A stretch of DNA of 64,000 bases. It comes from Streptomyces luteolus. GTDB lineage: Bacteria; Actinomycetota; Actinomycetes; Streptomycetales; Streptomycetaceae. Location of the stretch: NCBI RefSeq assembly GCF_029968015.1, contig NZ_JASCIS010000012.1:124001-188000 (forward strand). The letters are read 5' to 3'. This document shows, piece by piece, positions 24,653-32,669 of the stretch. The position numbers and the translations under genes are program-made. How positions within the stretch are numbered: position 1 is the stretch's first letter; each line of letters opens with the position of its first letter. The notes under the pieces were generated by a model that was not told the origin of the DNA, did no database searches, and was given only the letters and a program-made list of their open reading frames with translations.

Positions 24653-25069
24653 ATGGGTGTGGCAGCCGGTCCGATCCGCGTGGTGGTCGCCAAGCCGGGG
24701 CTCGACGGGCACGATCGCGGGGCCAAGGTGATCGCGCGGGCGCTGCGCGACGCCGGTATGGAGGTCATCTACACCGGTCTGCACCAGACGCCGGAGCAGA
24801 TCGTGGACACCGCCATCCAGGAGGACGCCGACGCGATCGGCCTGTCGATCCTCTCGGGCGCCCACAACACCCTCTTCGCGAAGGTGATCCAGCTCCTGAA
24901 GGAGCGCGACGCGGAGGACATCAAGGTCTTCGGCGGCGGCATCATCCCGGAGGGCGACATCGCTCCCCTCAAGGAGCTGGGCGTCGCGGAGATCTTCACA
25001 CCGGGTGCGACGACGGCATCGATCGTGGACTGGGTCCGGGCTAACGTCACGCAGACTGCTGGGGCTTGA
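24653..25069 (+). CDS. icmB: cobalamin-binding small subunit of an acyl-CoA mutase
   Basis: This 138-residue protein is a free-standing B12-binding domain: [20 protein letters not shown] contains the DxHxxG motif (Asp18, His20, Gly23) that supplies the lower axial histidine of adenosylcobalamin. [11 protein letters not shown] and [10 protein letters not shown], the SxL and GG motifs, contact the nucleotide tail. Length and sequence fit the small subunit of isobutyryl-CoA mutase, or a split methylmalonyl-CoA mutase. The large subunit must be encoded elsewhere, since none is near. Translation starts at the ATG at 24653, with GGAGG 6 nt before it. Confidence 0.85.
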   Translation: MGVAAGPIRVVVAKPGLDGHDRGAKVIARALRDAGMEVIYTGLHQTPEQIVDTAIQEDADAIGLSILSGAHNTLFAKVIQLLKERDAEDIKVFGGGIIPEGDIAPLKELGVAEIFTPGATTASIVDWVRANVTQTAGA

Positions 25070-25107
25070 GGCGGGGTTTTAGGCGGGGCTTGAGGCGGGG
25101 TTTGAGG
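25063..25107 (+). repeat. GCTTGAGGCGGGG-type short repeats
   Basis: Three to four imperfect copies of a 13-16-bp unit (TTGAGGCGGGG and TTTAGGCGGGG) follow the mutase subunit gene. Confidence 0.6.
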
Positions 25108-25171
25108 CCGGCTTGACGCGAGGCCTTGAGCGGGCCGACGAGTGCTTGGCGCGGCGGTCCGGGCACAGGTG

Positions 25172-25315
25172 TCGCTGCCTGCGTGCCTGCGTGCCTGCCC
25201 CGCCCCGCGTGCCTGGTTGCCTGCGTGCCTGCCCCCGCCCCGCGTGCCTGGTTGCCTGCGTGCCTGCCCCCGTCCCGCGTGCCTGGTTGCCTGCGTGTCT
25301 GCCCCCGTCCCGCGT
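25172..25315 (+). repeat. 35-bp tandem repeat (VNTR)
   Basis: Three full copies of a 35-bp unit begin at 25207, 25242 and 25277 (units start GCGTGCCTGGTTGCCTGCGT), with partial copies on both sides. It fills the space between the convergent mutase-subunit and DUF5691 genes. No spacers, so it is not a CRISPR array. Confidence 0.9.
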
Positions 25316-25347
25316 TCCCGGCGTCAGGTGCGGGCTCAGGTGCGGCC

Positions 25348-27048
25348 TCAGGGTCTTGTGTCCGCTGCCGCCCCCGGTGGGGTCATTTCCGCGATCATCG
25401 CCGCGCGCAGTCTCAGCGTGCCGACGAGCCGCTGGAACGCCTCCGCCCAGTAGCCCACCGCTCCCGGCGCACCGTCCTCCGGCTCGTCGGATATCGCGGT
25501 GAGGGACTCCAGGCGGCTGGTCTCGGCGGGGTCGAGGCAGCGCTCGGCGAGCCCCATCACTCCGCTGAAGCTCCAGGGGTAACTGCCCGCGTCCCGGGCG
25601 ATGTTGAGGGCGTCGACGACGGCTCGGCCCAGGGTGCCCGACCAGGGCAGGTTGCACACGCCGAGCAGTTGGAACGCCTCCGACAGGCCGTGGGCGTCGA
25701 TGAACCCGGCGACCCACTCGGCCCGCTCGGCGGCCGGGAGCACGGCCAGAAGTTTGGCCCGCTCGGCGAGTGACACCGCGCCGGGGCCGCCCGCTTCCGG
25801 CGCGGACGGGACGCCGAGCAGCGCCCGCGCCCAGACGGCGTCCCGTTGGCGTACGGCCGCACGGCACCACGCGGCGTGCAGTTCGGGGCGCCAGTCGTCC
25901 CGCACGGGAAGGGCGGTGATCTCTTCGGGGCTGCGTCCGCCCAGGCGCGACGGCCAGGTGGCGAGGGGCGTCGCCTCCACCAACTGCCCCAGCCACCAGG
26001 CGCGTTGACCTCGACCGGACGGCGCCTGGGACACGACTCCGTCGCGTTCCATCGCTGCGTCGCAGGCGTGCGGCGCCTCGACCGTGATGCCGCTGCGCGT
26101 CTCGTCCATGGCCACGCAGGGTGACGCACGGTCCGCCATTCGTGCCGCGAGCGCCGAATTCGGCAGCGCCGACAGCAGCTCGGCGGCGGTGGCCCGGACA
26201 TTCCGGCTGCGGTCGGACAGGGCGCGCTCCAGGAACGACTCGTCGCCGTCGGACAGCCCGGCGCGCAGCGAGTCGAGGAACATCAGGCGGTCCTCGGCCC
26301 GCTCGGTGGACCAGGTGCCGGCGAGCAGCTCGCGGGCAGCCTCGGGGGCATCGGCGCGCACGGCGGCGAGCAACGCGACCCGTTCCGCGAACAGGCCTTC
26401 CTCCCAGAGTCGTTGGACCCCCTCGATGTCCCTGGCACGCGGCAGCGCGTTGCCTCCCGGCGACGTACGCAGGGCGAACTTCCAGTCGGGGTTGAGGTGG
26501 GCCAGCCACAGCGCCCGCGGACCGGCGAAGCGCAGGGCCTGCGGCCGCAGGTCGGTCCGGCCTCGGGCCGCGTCGAGCAGGGCGGGCAGCAACTCGGCGG
26601 GCGCGGCGTACCCGTGGTCGTTGGCCGCCGCCAGCCATTGCGGCAGCAGCTCCGTCAGGTCGGGGGCTGTGCTGCGGCGGCCGCTCCCGGAGCCCGGCCG
26701 GTCGGCCAGGAGCAGCGCGAGGCGGCGCCGAGCGGCTGCCGGCAGGGGTGGCCTCTCATCGGGTGCCGCCCGCTCGGGCAGCCCGGCGGCGTCCGCAGGC
26801 CGCAGCCCGGCCCGACGGCGCACCGTTTCCACGGCCGCCGCGTCGAGCAGCGCGGCGGACAGGTCCTTCCCGGGCGGTACGGCCACGGGTGGCCTGCGCC
26901 GATCGGTGCCGAGCAGGGCGGAGGTGACGAGTTCTTCCCAGGTGGCGACGGGGCAGGGCTGGGCGATGGCTGTTGTGCCGGGGGAGGGCTGGGCACTCGC
27001 TGTTGTGCCGGGGTGGGGCCCGGTGGTGATCGGTCCGGTCGCGTTCAT
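25348..27048 (-). CDS. DUF5691-family protein, HEAT-like helical repeats
   Basis: This 566-residue cytoplasmic protein has an Ala/Thr/Pro N-terminus, then TWEELVTSALLGTDRRRPPV, a core of helical repeats (FLDSLRAGLSDGDESFLERA, SRNVRATAAELLSALPNSAL) resembling HEAT/Armadillo repeats, and a long C-terminal helical region. It belongs to a family of unknown function (DUF5691) that I know as a neighbour of SWIM, MoxR and VWA genes in actinomycetes. It follows the SWIM gene on the same strand, with its ATG at 27048 after GGAG, about 150 bp downstream. The family name is from memory and should be confirmed. It may serve as a scaffold in the five-gene system. Confidence 0.75.
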   Translation of the reverse strand: MNATGPITTGPHPGTTASAQPSPGTTAIAQPCPVATWEELVTSALLGTDRRRPPVAVPPGKDLSAALLDAAAVETVRRRAGLRPADAAGLPERAAPDERPPLPAAARRRLALLLADRPGSGSGRRSTAPDLTELLPQWLAAANDHGYAAPAELLPALLDAARGRTDLRPQALRFAGPRALWLAHLNPDWKFALRTSPGGNALPRARDIEGVQRLWEEGLFAERVALLAAVRADAPEAARELLAGTWSTERAEDRLMFLDSLRAGLSDGDESFLERALSDRSRNVRATAAELLSALPNSALAARMADRASPCVAMDETRSGITVEAPHACDAAMERDGVVSQAPSGRGQRAWWLGQLVEATPLATWPSRLGGRSPEEITALPVRDDWRPELHAAWCRAAVRQRDAVWARALLGVPSAPEAGGPGAVSLAERAKLLAVLPAAERAEWVAGFIDAHGLSEAFQLLGVCNLPWSGTLGRAVVDALNIARDAGSYPWSFSGVMGLAERCLDPAETSRLESLTAISDEPEDGAPGAVGYWAEAFQRLVGTLRLRAAMIAEMTPPGAAADTRP

Positions 27049-27200
27049 GCGGTTCTCCAGAGCGTCGAGTCTGCGGAGGGTGGGGAGGCGTCGAGAGGCG
27101 ATGAGAGGCGATGAGAGACGACGCCCGAAGGTGCACGTGCACGGGTGGCCGCGGGGCGGCCGACGCAGTGCGGTGCAGTGCGGCGCAGCGCAGTGCAGCC

Positions 27201-28583
27201 TCAGCTCAGCGATATCGCCTCGGCGCCGGGCTCCGCGGGCCAGGCCGTGAGAGGGGTGAAGCCGCCGTGCCCGCACTCGCCGAACACGGTCACCGGCGCC
27301 CCGCCCGAGATCGCGACGAGCTTCCACAGGCCCGGACGGGAAACGGCCTTGTCCGCCACAGGAAGAGCGAACTTGCCGTCCGCATCGGCAAGTTGCCACC
27401 CGCCTCCGCCTCCGCCTCCGCGTCCTCCCCCGCCCTCTTCCTGGACGGGTACGACGCCCCCCAGGGTGACCGGCCACGACTCCAGCCACGGATCGTCACG
27501 CAACGCGATGCCGTACGCCGCCGTCGCATCGGCGACGTCCAGGGTCGTGGGGCGAAGCGGTCGCGGCTCCGGAACGGCGAACCGTTCGCCGAGCGCCGCT
27601 CGCAGCTGGCCGGCCCCCGGATAGGAGGACAACTCCGCGTCCAGTACGAGACCTACCGGAAGGGCGAGCTCCGGTGCCCGCCCGGCAGCCCCGAAGGACA
27701 GCAGCAGTGCTGTGCGCCCCGACTCTTCTCCGTACAACCAGATGCGCCGTGTGGTCAGCTTGCCCTCGGCCGAGTCGTACTGGGCCAGGACCAGCCACTG
27801 ATCCCGCACCGGCGGGCCCCCGGCCGAGACGGGCAGGCCGAGCCTGGTGCGCACGGTGGCGGCCAGCGGCCCGGGCAGCTGCTCGCGTCGCAGCCAAGCC
27901 TGGTCGAGCAGGTGAAGCAGGGCGCACTCCTCGAGCAACCGCACCGGCCATCCCGCGCCCGAGCCCGGAATCGATCCCAATTCCTGTACGCGCGAGGCGA
28001 GTCCGGGTACCTGCGCGTCCACCATGCGGCGGGCCGTCTCTTCCCACATCTCGTACCCCGCCGACTCCGCGCCGGCGAGGCCGCCGCGCAGGAGATCGGT
28101 CAGGCGCTGCTCCAGCTCGGTCGCCCCCGCCGTCGCCCTCTCGGCCCGTCGCTCGGCTCTGCGGCGCGCCCCCTCCGCCTCACCACCCTTGCCTGCGGAC
28201 GGAGCCGGCTCGTCCTGCTCGGCCGCTCGCTCGCGGCGGTCGGCCAGCCATTGCTCCGCCCACTCCGGCGGCCGGGCTTCCGGAACCGTGCCGTCCGCAC
28301 CGTCCGGTCCCGCCCAGAGCAGCAGCAGGCCGAGCGCGTGCTTGCACGGAAACTTCCTGCTCGGGCAACTGCACTTGTACGCAGGGCCCGTGGTGTCCAC
28401 GACCGTTTGGTACGGCTTGCTGCCGCTTCCCTTGCACAGCCCCCATACCGCCCCCGCACTCGAACTCCCCGCCTCGGACCACGGCCCGGCCGCGCCGAGC
28501 TTGCTTCCCGCCTTGCGTGACGCGGCGTCAGGAGCCAGTGCGAGCACCTGATCAGCCGTCCAGCGCACCCCCTGCTGATTCAT
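27201..28583 (-). CDS. SWIM zinc-finger protein
   Basis: The 460-residue protein has a SWIM domain, CxCxnCxH, in YKCSCPSRKFPCKHALGLLL (Cys71, Cys73, Cys80, His82). SWIM fingers bind DNA or proteins. A coiled segment (EGARRRAERRAERATAGATE) is followed by an extended C-terminal region with a Gly-rich insert (EEGGGGRGGGGGGG). The ATG at 28583 is strongly supported: the RecA-NDp-type -10 (TAACGT) ends 7 bp before it, giving a leaderless transcript. It shares an inverted-repeat promoter region with the MoxR gene, and the DUF5691 gene is downstream. Likely the first gene of a damage-induced unit. Role inferred from context. Confidence 0.82.
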   Translation of the reverse strand: MNQQGVRWTADQVLALAPDAASRKAGSKLGAAGPWSEAGSSSAGAVWGLCKGSGSKPYQTVVDTTGPAYKCSCPSRKFPCKHALGLLLLWAGPDGADGTVPEARPPEWAEQWLADRRERAAEQDEPAPSAGKGGEAEGARRRAERRAERATAGATELEQRLTDLLRGGLAGAESAGYEMWEETARRMVDAQVPGLASRVQELGSIPGSGAGWPVRLLEECALLHLLDQAWLRREQLPGPLAATVRTRLGLPVSAGGPPVRDQWLVLAQYDSAEGKLTTRRIWLYGEESGRTALLLSFGAAGRAPELALPVGLVLDAELSSYPGAGQLRAALGERFAVPEPRPLRPTTLDVADATAAYGIALRDDPWLESWPVTLGGVVPVQEEGGGGRGGGGGGGWQLADADGKFALPVADKAVSRPGLWKLVAISGGAPVTVFGECGHGGFTPLTAWPAEPGAEAISLS

Positions 28584-28590
28584 GTCCTCG

Positions 28591-28613
28591 ACGTTAGAGG
28601 CCGCCACTGACAA
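28591..28613 (-). promoter_or_regulatory. RecA-NDp/PafBC-type damage promoter of the SWIM gene
   Basis: On the minus strand TTGTCAGTG (28613-28605), eight bases, then TAACGT (28596-28591) is an exact match to TTGTCRGTG-N8-TANNNT. The start site would fall on the ATG at 28583. Confidence 0.75.
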
Positions 28614-28652
28614 TCGGCTCTGACCTGCGACGACGGTCGATTGTCAGTGGCG
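28602..28652. promoter_or_regulatory. 15-bp inverted repeat with opposed damage-promoter elements
   Basis: CGCCACTGACAATCG (28602-28616) and CGATTGTCAGTGGCG (28638-28652) are perfect inverted repeats 21 bp apart between the SWIM and MoxR genes. Each arm holds the TTGTCAGTG half of a RecA-NDp promoter. In the plus direction the -10 is CACGGT (28658-28663), one mismatch from TANNNT. Confidence 0.7.
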
Positions 28653-28746
28653 TGGTGCACGGTGGGGACCACAACCGGCGATCAGCTCGGGCCGCGGCCC
28701 GCCGATCCGTCGAGGTGCTCAGTCCTGCGCATTTGGAGGGGGATCC

Positions 28747-29871
28747 ATGACTGTGTCCGTCAACACCGCCGTGAACGGCTCGAAGGGCGACGCGGACGCG
28801 CTGCGTCCGCATGCCGAGGAAGCGTTCGCGGACGAGTTGCGGGCGCTGGCGGCGGCCGACGACCGTCCGCGGCCGGCGCGTTGGCGCCTGTCGCCGTGGG
28901 CCGTGGCCACGTACCTGCTGGGCGGCACGCTGCCGGACGGCACGGTGATCACACCGAAGTACGTGGGCCCGCGGCGCCTCGTCGAGGTCGCCGTGACCAC
29001 TCTGGCCACGGACCGGGCGCTTCTCCTCCTCGGTGTCCCCGGCACCGCGAAGACCTGGGTGTCCGAGCACCTGGCGGCGGCGGTGAGCGGTGACTCGACG
29101 CTGCTGGTGCAGGGCACGGCGGGCACGCCGGAAGAGGCGATCCGGTACGGCTGGAACTACGCGCAGCTGCTCGCCCACGGGCCGAGCCGGGACGCGCTCG
29201 TGCCGAGCCCTGTCATGCGGGCGATGGCCGAGGGGATGACGGCGCGGGTGGAGGAGCTCACCCGCATCCCGGCGGACGTGCAGGACTCCTTGATCACGAT
29301 CCTGTCCGAGAAGACCCTGCCGATAGCGGAGTTGGGACAGGAGGTGCAGGCGGTACGCGGGTTCAACCTGATCGCGACGGCCAACGACCGGGACCGCGGG
29401 GTGAACGAGCTGTCGAGCGCGCTCCGCCGCCGCTTCAACACGGTCGTGCTGCCCCTGCCGGAGAGCGTGGAGGCAGAGGTGGACATCGTCTCCCGCCGGG
29501 TCGACCAGCTCGGCCGATCGCTCGACCTGCCGGCCGTTCCGGACGGCATCGACGAGATCCGCCGTGTCGTCACGGTCTTCCGAGAGCTGCGCGACGGGGT
29601 CACGGCCGACGGGCGTACGAAAGTGAAGTCGCCCAGCGGCACGCTCTCCACCGCCGAGGCCATCTCGGTCGTGACCAACGGCCTGGCGCTGTCGGCCCAC
29701 TTCGGGGACGGGATCCTGCGGCCGGCCGACGTCGCCGCTGGGATTCTCGGGGCGGTCGTGCGGGACCCGGCCGCCGACCGGGTCGTCTGGCAGGAGTACC
29801 TGGAGGCGGTCGTCCGCGAGCGCGAGGGCTGGAAGGACTTCTACCGCGCGTGCCGGGAGGTGAGCGCGTGA
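28747..29871 (+). CDS. MoxR-type AAA+ ATPase
   Basis: This 374-residue ATPase has a Walker A GVPGTAKT (Lys102), a Walker B/helix segment EELTRIPADVQDSLITILSE, sensor NLIATANDRD, an arginine cluster in SSALRRRFN and a C-terminal lid. MoxR proteins act as chaperones that remodel protein complexes together with VWA proteins, which fits the VWA gene two genes downstream. The Walker A has Thr-Ala in place of Ser-Gly, normal for MoxR. GGAGGGGGA precedes the ATG at 28747. The gene leads a tightly packed operon; its stop overlaps the GTG of the next gene by GTGA. Confidence 0.93.
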   Translation: MTVSVNTAVNGSKGDADALRPHAEEAFADELRALAAADDRPRPARWRLSPWAVATYLLGGTLPDGTVITPKYVGPRRLVEVAVTTLATDRALLLLGVPGTAKTWVSEHLAAAVSGDSTLLVQGTAGTPEEAIRYGWNYAQLLAHGPSRDALVPSPVMRAMAEGMTARVEELTRIPADVQDSLITILSEKTLPIAELGQEVQAVRGFNLIATANDRDRGVNELSSALRRRFNTVVLPLPESVEAEVDIVSRRVDQLGRSLDLPAVPDGIDEIRRVVTVFRELRDGVTADGRTKVKSPSGTLSTAEAISVVTNGLALSAHFGDGILRPADVAAGILGAVVRDPAADRVVWQEYLEAVVREREGWKDFYRACREVSA

Positions 29872-32669
29872 ACGGCTTCGCGGAAGCGGCGCCGGGCCCG
29901 CGCACCCGGCCCATGGACAGGGGCGCCGCCCTGCACGGGGGTGAGGGCGGCGCCCCGCAGTACGGCGGCGGTGAACGGGCGGACGGCCCATGGGTGTTGG
30001 GCGTGCGCCATCACGGTCCCGGCTCGGCACGGGCCGTACGGGAGGCGCTGGACGCGTGCGCGCCGCGTGCCGTGCTCATCGAGGGGCCGCCCGAGGCGGA
30101 CGCGCTCGTGGAGCTGGTCGGTGACGACGGGATGAGCCCGCCGGTGGCACTCCTGGCGCACGTCACGGACGACCCGGCCCGCTCGGCGTTCTGGCCGTTG
30201 GCGGAGTTCTCCCCGGAGTGGGTCGCACTGCGCTGGGCCGTGGAGCGCGGTGCGGCCGTACGGTTCATCGACCTGCCGGCCGCCCACTCACTGGCGGAAC
30301 CGCCCGCGGGCGAGGACCCGGAGGAGGGCCTCGACCCGGCGATGGACGGGGAGGCGGGCGCGGTGCCGGGCAGGGCGTCCGACACGCCATCGGGCACGGC
30401 GTCGGGCACGCCATCGGGCACGGCGTCGGACGCGCCATCGCGCACGCCATCGGGTACGGAACCCGGCCCGGAACCCGGCCCGGAAGGCGGCCCGGAAGGC
30501 GGCGCGGAAGGCGGCGCGGAAGGCGGCGCGCAAGGCGGTGCGGATCACGGCGTAGAGGCCGGCCAGGGAAGCGGAACCGGCGAGCAGGAGCTGCGGATCG
30601 ATCCCCTCGCGGTCCTGGCCGAGACGGCCGGGTACGACGACCCGGAGCGCTGGTGGGAGGACGTCGTCGAGCACCGCGGTGCGGCCGATGACGCCCTGGC
30701 ACCGTTCGCCGCGCTCGCCGAGGCGATGGGTGCGCTGCGCGAGCGGTACGGCGACGGCGGGCACGCGCGCGACGCGGTACGGGAGGCGTACATGCGCCTG
30801 CAACTCCGCTCGGCGCGCAAGGAGTTCGGGGAAGGCGTGGCGGTGGTGTGCGGCGCCTGGCACGTCCCCGCCCTCGCCGCCAAGGCCACCGTGACCGCCG
30901 ACCGGGCTCTCCTGAAAGGCCTGCCGAAGGCCAAGGTCGACATGACCTGGGTGCCCTGGACCCACCGCAGACTGTCCCGGGCGAGCGGCTACGGGGCGGG
31001 CATCGCCTCGCCGGGCTGGTACGCGCACCTGTTCCGTGCCCCGGACCGGCCCGTGGAGCGCTGGATGACCAAGGTCGCCGGGCTGCTCAGGGACGAGGAC
31101 AGAGGAGTGTCGTCGGCGCACGTCATCGAGGCCGTACGACTCGCCGACACCCTGGCCGTGATGCGTGGCAGGCCCCTGCCCGGCCTGTCGGAGGCCACCG
31201 ACGCGGTCCGTGCCGTGATGTGCGACGGCTCGGACGTGCCGCTGGCCCTCGTGCACGACAAGCTCGTCGTAGGAGATGTGCTCGGCGAGGTGCCCGCGTC
31301 GGCGCCGGCCGTGCCGCTCCAGCGCGACCTGAGCGCGGCCCAGCGTCGGCTGCGCCTCAAACCCGAGGCGCTGGACCGCGAGCTGGACCTCGACCTGCGC
31401 AAGGAGACGGACGCCGCGCGCAGCCGACTCCTGCACCGCCTGAGGCTGCTGGGCATCGGCTGGGGTGAGCCTTCGGCGGCGGCTCGGGGCTCCACCGGCA
31501 CGTTCCGGGAGAGCTGGCGGCTTCGCTGGGAGCCGGAGCTGGCGGTGCGGGTCGCCGAAGCGGGGGTCTGGGGCACCACGGTGCTCGCGGCCGCCACCGC
31601 GAAGGCGGAGTCGGAGGCGATATCGGCCCCGGCGCTCTCCGACGTCACCGCGCTCGCCGAGCGCTGCCTCCTCGCCGAACTGCCGGACGCGCTCCCGACG
31701 GTGATGAAGGTGCTCGCCGACCGGGCCGCCCTGGACACGGACGTCGGGCACCTCGCCCAGGCCCTGCCCGCCCTGGTCCGCTCGCTCCGCTACGGCGACG
31801 TACGCGGCACGGACACCAGCGCGCTCGCCGAGGTCGCCGCGGGCCTCGCCGAGCGGGTCTTCGTCGGCCTGCCGCCTGCCTGCGCCGGGCTCGACGCGGA
31901 CGGCGGGGCGCAGATGCGAGGCCATGTCGACGCGGTGCACACGGCGGTCGGCCTCCTCACCGAGGCATCACCGCAGGACGCCGGCGCGCAGGACACGCCT
32001 CCGGACGAGGCCACCCGCACGGCGAAGAACCGCACGACACCCATGCGCGGCCGTTGGCACTCCGTGCTCGGAGTGCTCGGCGGACGGGACTCCGTGCCGG
32101 GGGAGGTGCGGGGAAGAGCGGTCCGAATCCTGCTCGACGAAGGGGAGTTGGAGCACGAGTCGGCGGCGCGGCTGATGGGCCTCGCCCTGTCGCCGGGGAC
32201 GGCGCCGACCGACGCGGCGGCGTGGATCGAGGGGTTCGTCGGCAGCGGCTCCGGAGGAACGGGCGGCGGCATGCTGCTCATCCACGACGACCGGTTGCTC
32301 GGCCTGCTCGACTCCTGGCTGACGTCTGTTCCCGACGAGGCGTTCACGGACGTACTGCCGCTGCTGCGCCGCACCTTCTCGGCGTACGAGGCAGGAGTGC
32401 GGCGCACGCTCGGGGAACTGTTCCGGCGCGGGCCCGGAGACGCGGCCGGTGCGATCGCGGCCACGACCGGCGTACGTGGCTTCGCGGCGGAGCCCGACCG
32501 GGAGCGGGCCGACGCGGTGCTGCCCGTGCTGCATCTGCTCCTCGGCCACGAAACCGGAACCGGAACCGGAACCGGAACCGGAACCGGAACCGGAACCGGA
32601 ACCGGAACCGGAACCGAAACCGGAACCGAAACCCACTTCACGCGCGACCTGACGGAGGTGAACGCATGA
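29868..32669 (+). CDS. DUF5682-like large protein, possible EreA/TIKI-type metal hydrolase fold
   Basis: The 933-residue product starts with a short disordered lead and then VLGVRHHGPGSARAVREALD (His48, His49), LIEGPPEADALVELVG and, after a low-complexity insert, VVCGAWHVPALAAKA (His332). GxxH plus EG plus a second GxxH is the layout of EreA/ChaN/TIKI-type hydrolases, and the family is known to me as DUF5682 from MoxR-VWA clusters. Residues about 165-235 are a Thr/Ser/Pro/Gly insert made of 12-bp repeats. The C-terminus ends in a Gly-Thr run coded by about ten GGAACC copies. The middle and C-terminal parts are helical. Its GTG overlaps the MoxR stop; its stop overlaps the VWA start. Confidence 0.75.
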   Translation: MNGFAEAAPGPRTRPMDRGAALHGGEGGAPQYGGGERADGPWVLGVRHHGPGSARAVREALDACAPRAVLIEGPPEADALVELVGDDGMSPPVALLAHVTDDPARSAFWPLAEFSPEWVALRWAVERGAAVRFIDLPAAHSLAEPPAGEDPEEGLDPAMDGEAGAVPGRASDTPSGTASGTPSGTASDAPSRTPSGTEPGPEPGPEGGPEGGAEGGAEGGAQGGADHGVEAGQGSGTGEQELRIDPLAVLAETAGYDDPERWWEDVVEHRGAADDALAPFAALAEAMGALRERYGDGGHARDAVREAYMRLQLRSARKEFGEGVAVVCGAWHVPALAAKATVTADRALLKGLPKAKVDMTWVPWTHRRLSRASGYGAGIASPGWYAHLFRAPDRPVERWMTKVAGLLRDEDRGVSSAHVIEAVRLADTLAVMRGRPLPGLSEATDAVRAVMCDGSDVPLALVHDKLVVGDVLGEVPASAPAVPLQRDLSAAQRRLRLKPEALDRELDLDLRKETDAARSRLLHRLRLLGIGWGEPSAAARGSTGTFRESWRLRWEPELAVRVAEAGVWGTTVLAAATAKAESEAISAPALSDVTALAERCLLAELPDALPTVMKVLADRAALDTDVGHLAQALPALVRSLRYGDVRGTDTSALAEVAAGLAERVFVGLPPACAGLDADGGAQMRGHVDAVHTAVGLLTEASPQDAGAQDTPPDEATRTAKNRTTPMRGRWHSVLGVLGGRDSVPGEVRGRAVRILLDEGELEHESAARLMGLALSPGTAPTDAAAWIEGFVGSGSGGTGGGMLLIHDDRLLGLLDSWLTSVPDEAFTDVLPLLRRTFSAYEAGVRRTLGELFRRGPGDAAGAIAATTGVRGFAAEPDRERADAVLPVLHLLLGHETGTGTGTGTGTGTGTGTGTGTETGTETHFTRDLTEVNA
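32550..32633 (+). repeat. GGAACC hexanucleotide repeat in the DUF5682-like gene
   Basis: Ten perfect GGAACC units (32556-32615) plus GAAACC variants code for Gly-Thr repeats near the C-terminus. Being a multiple of three, expansion would change length and not frame. Confidence 0.95.

Noticed and set aside
25172..25315. CRISPR-like array
   Set aside because: Repeats of 35 bp are contiguous with no spacers and no cas genes are nearby.
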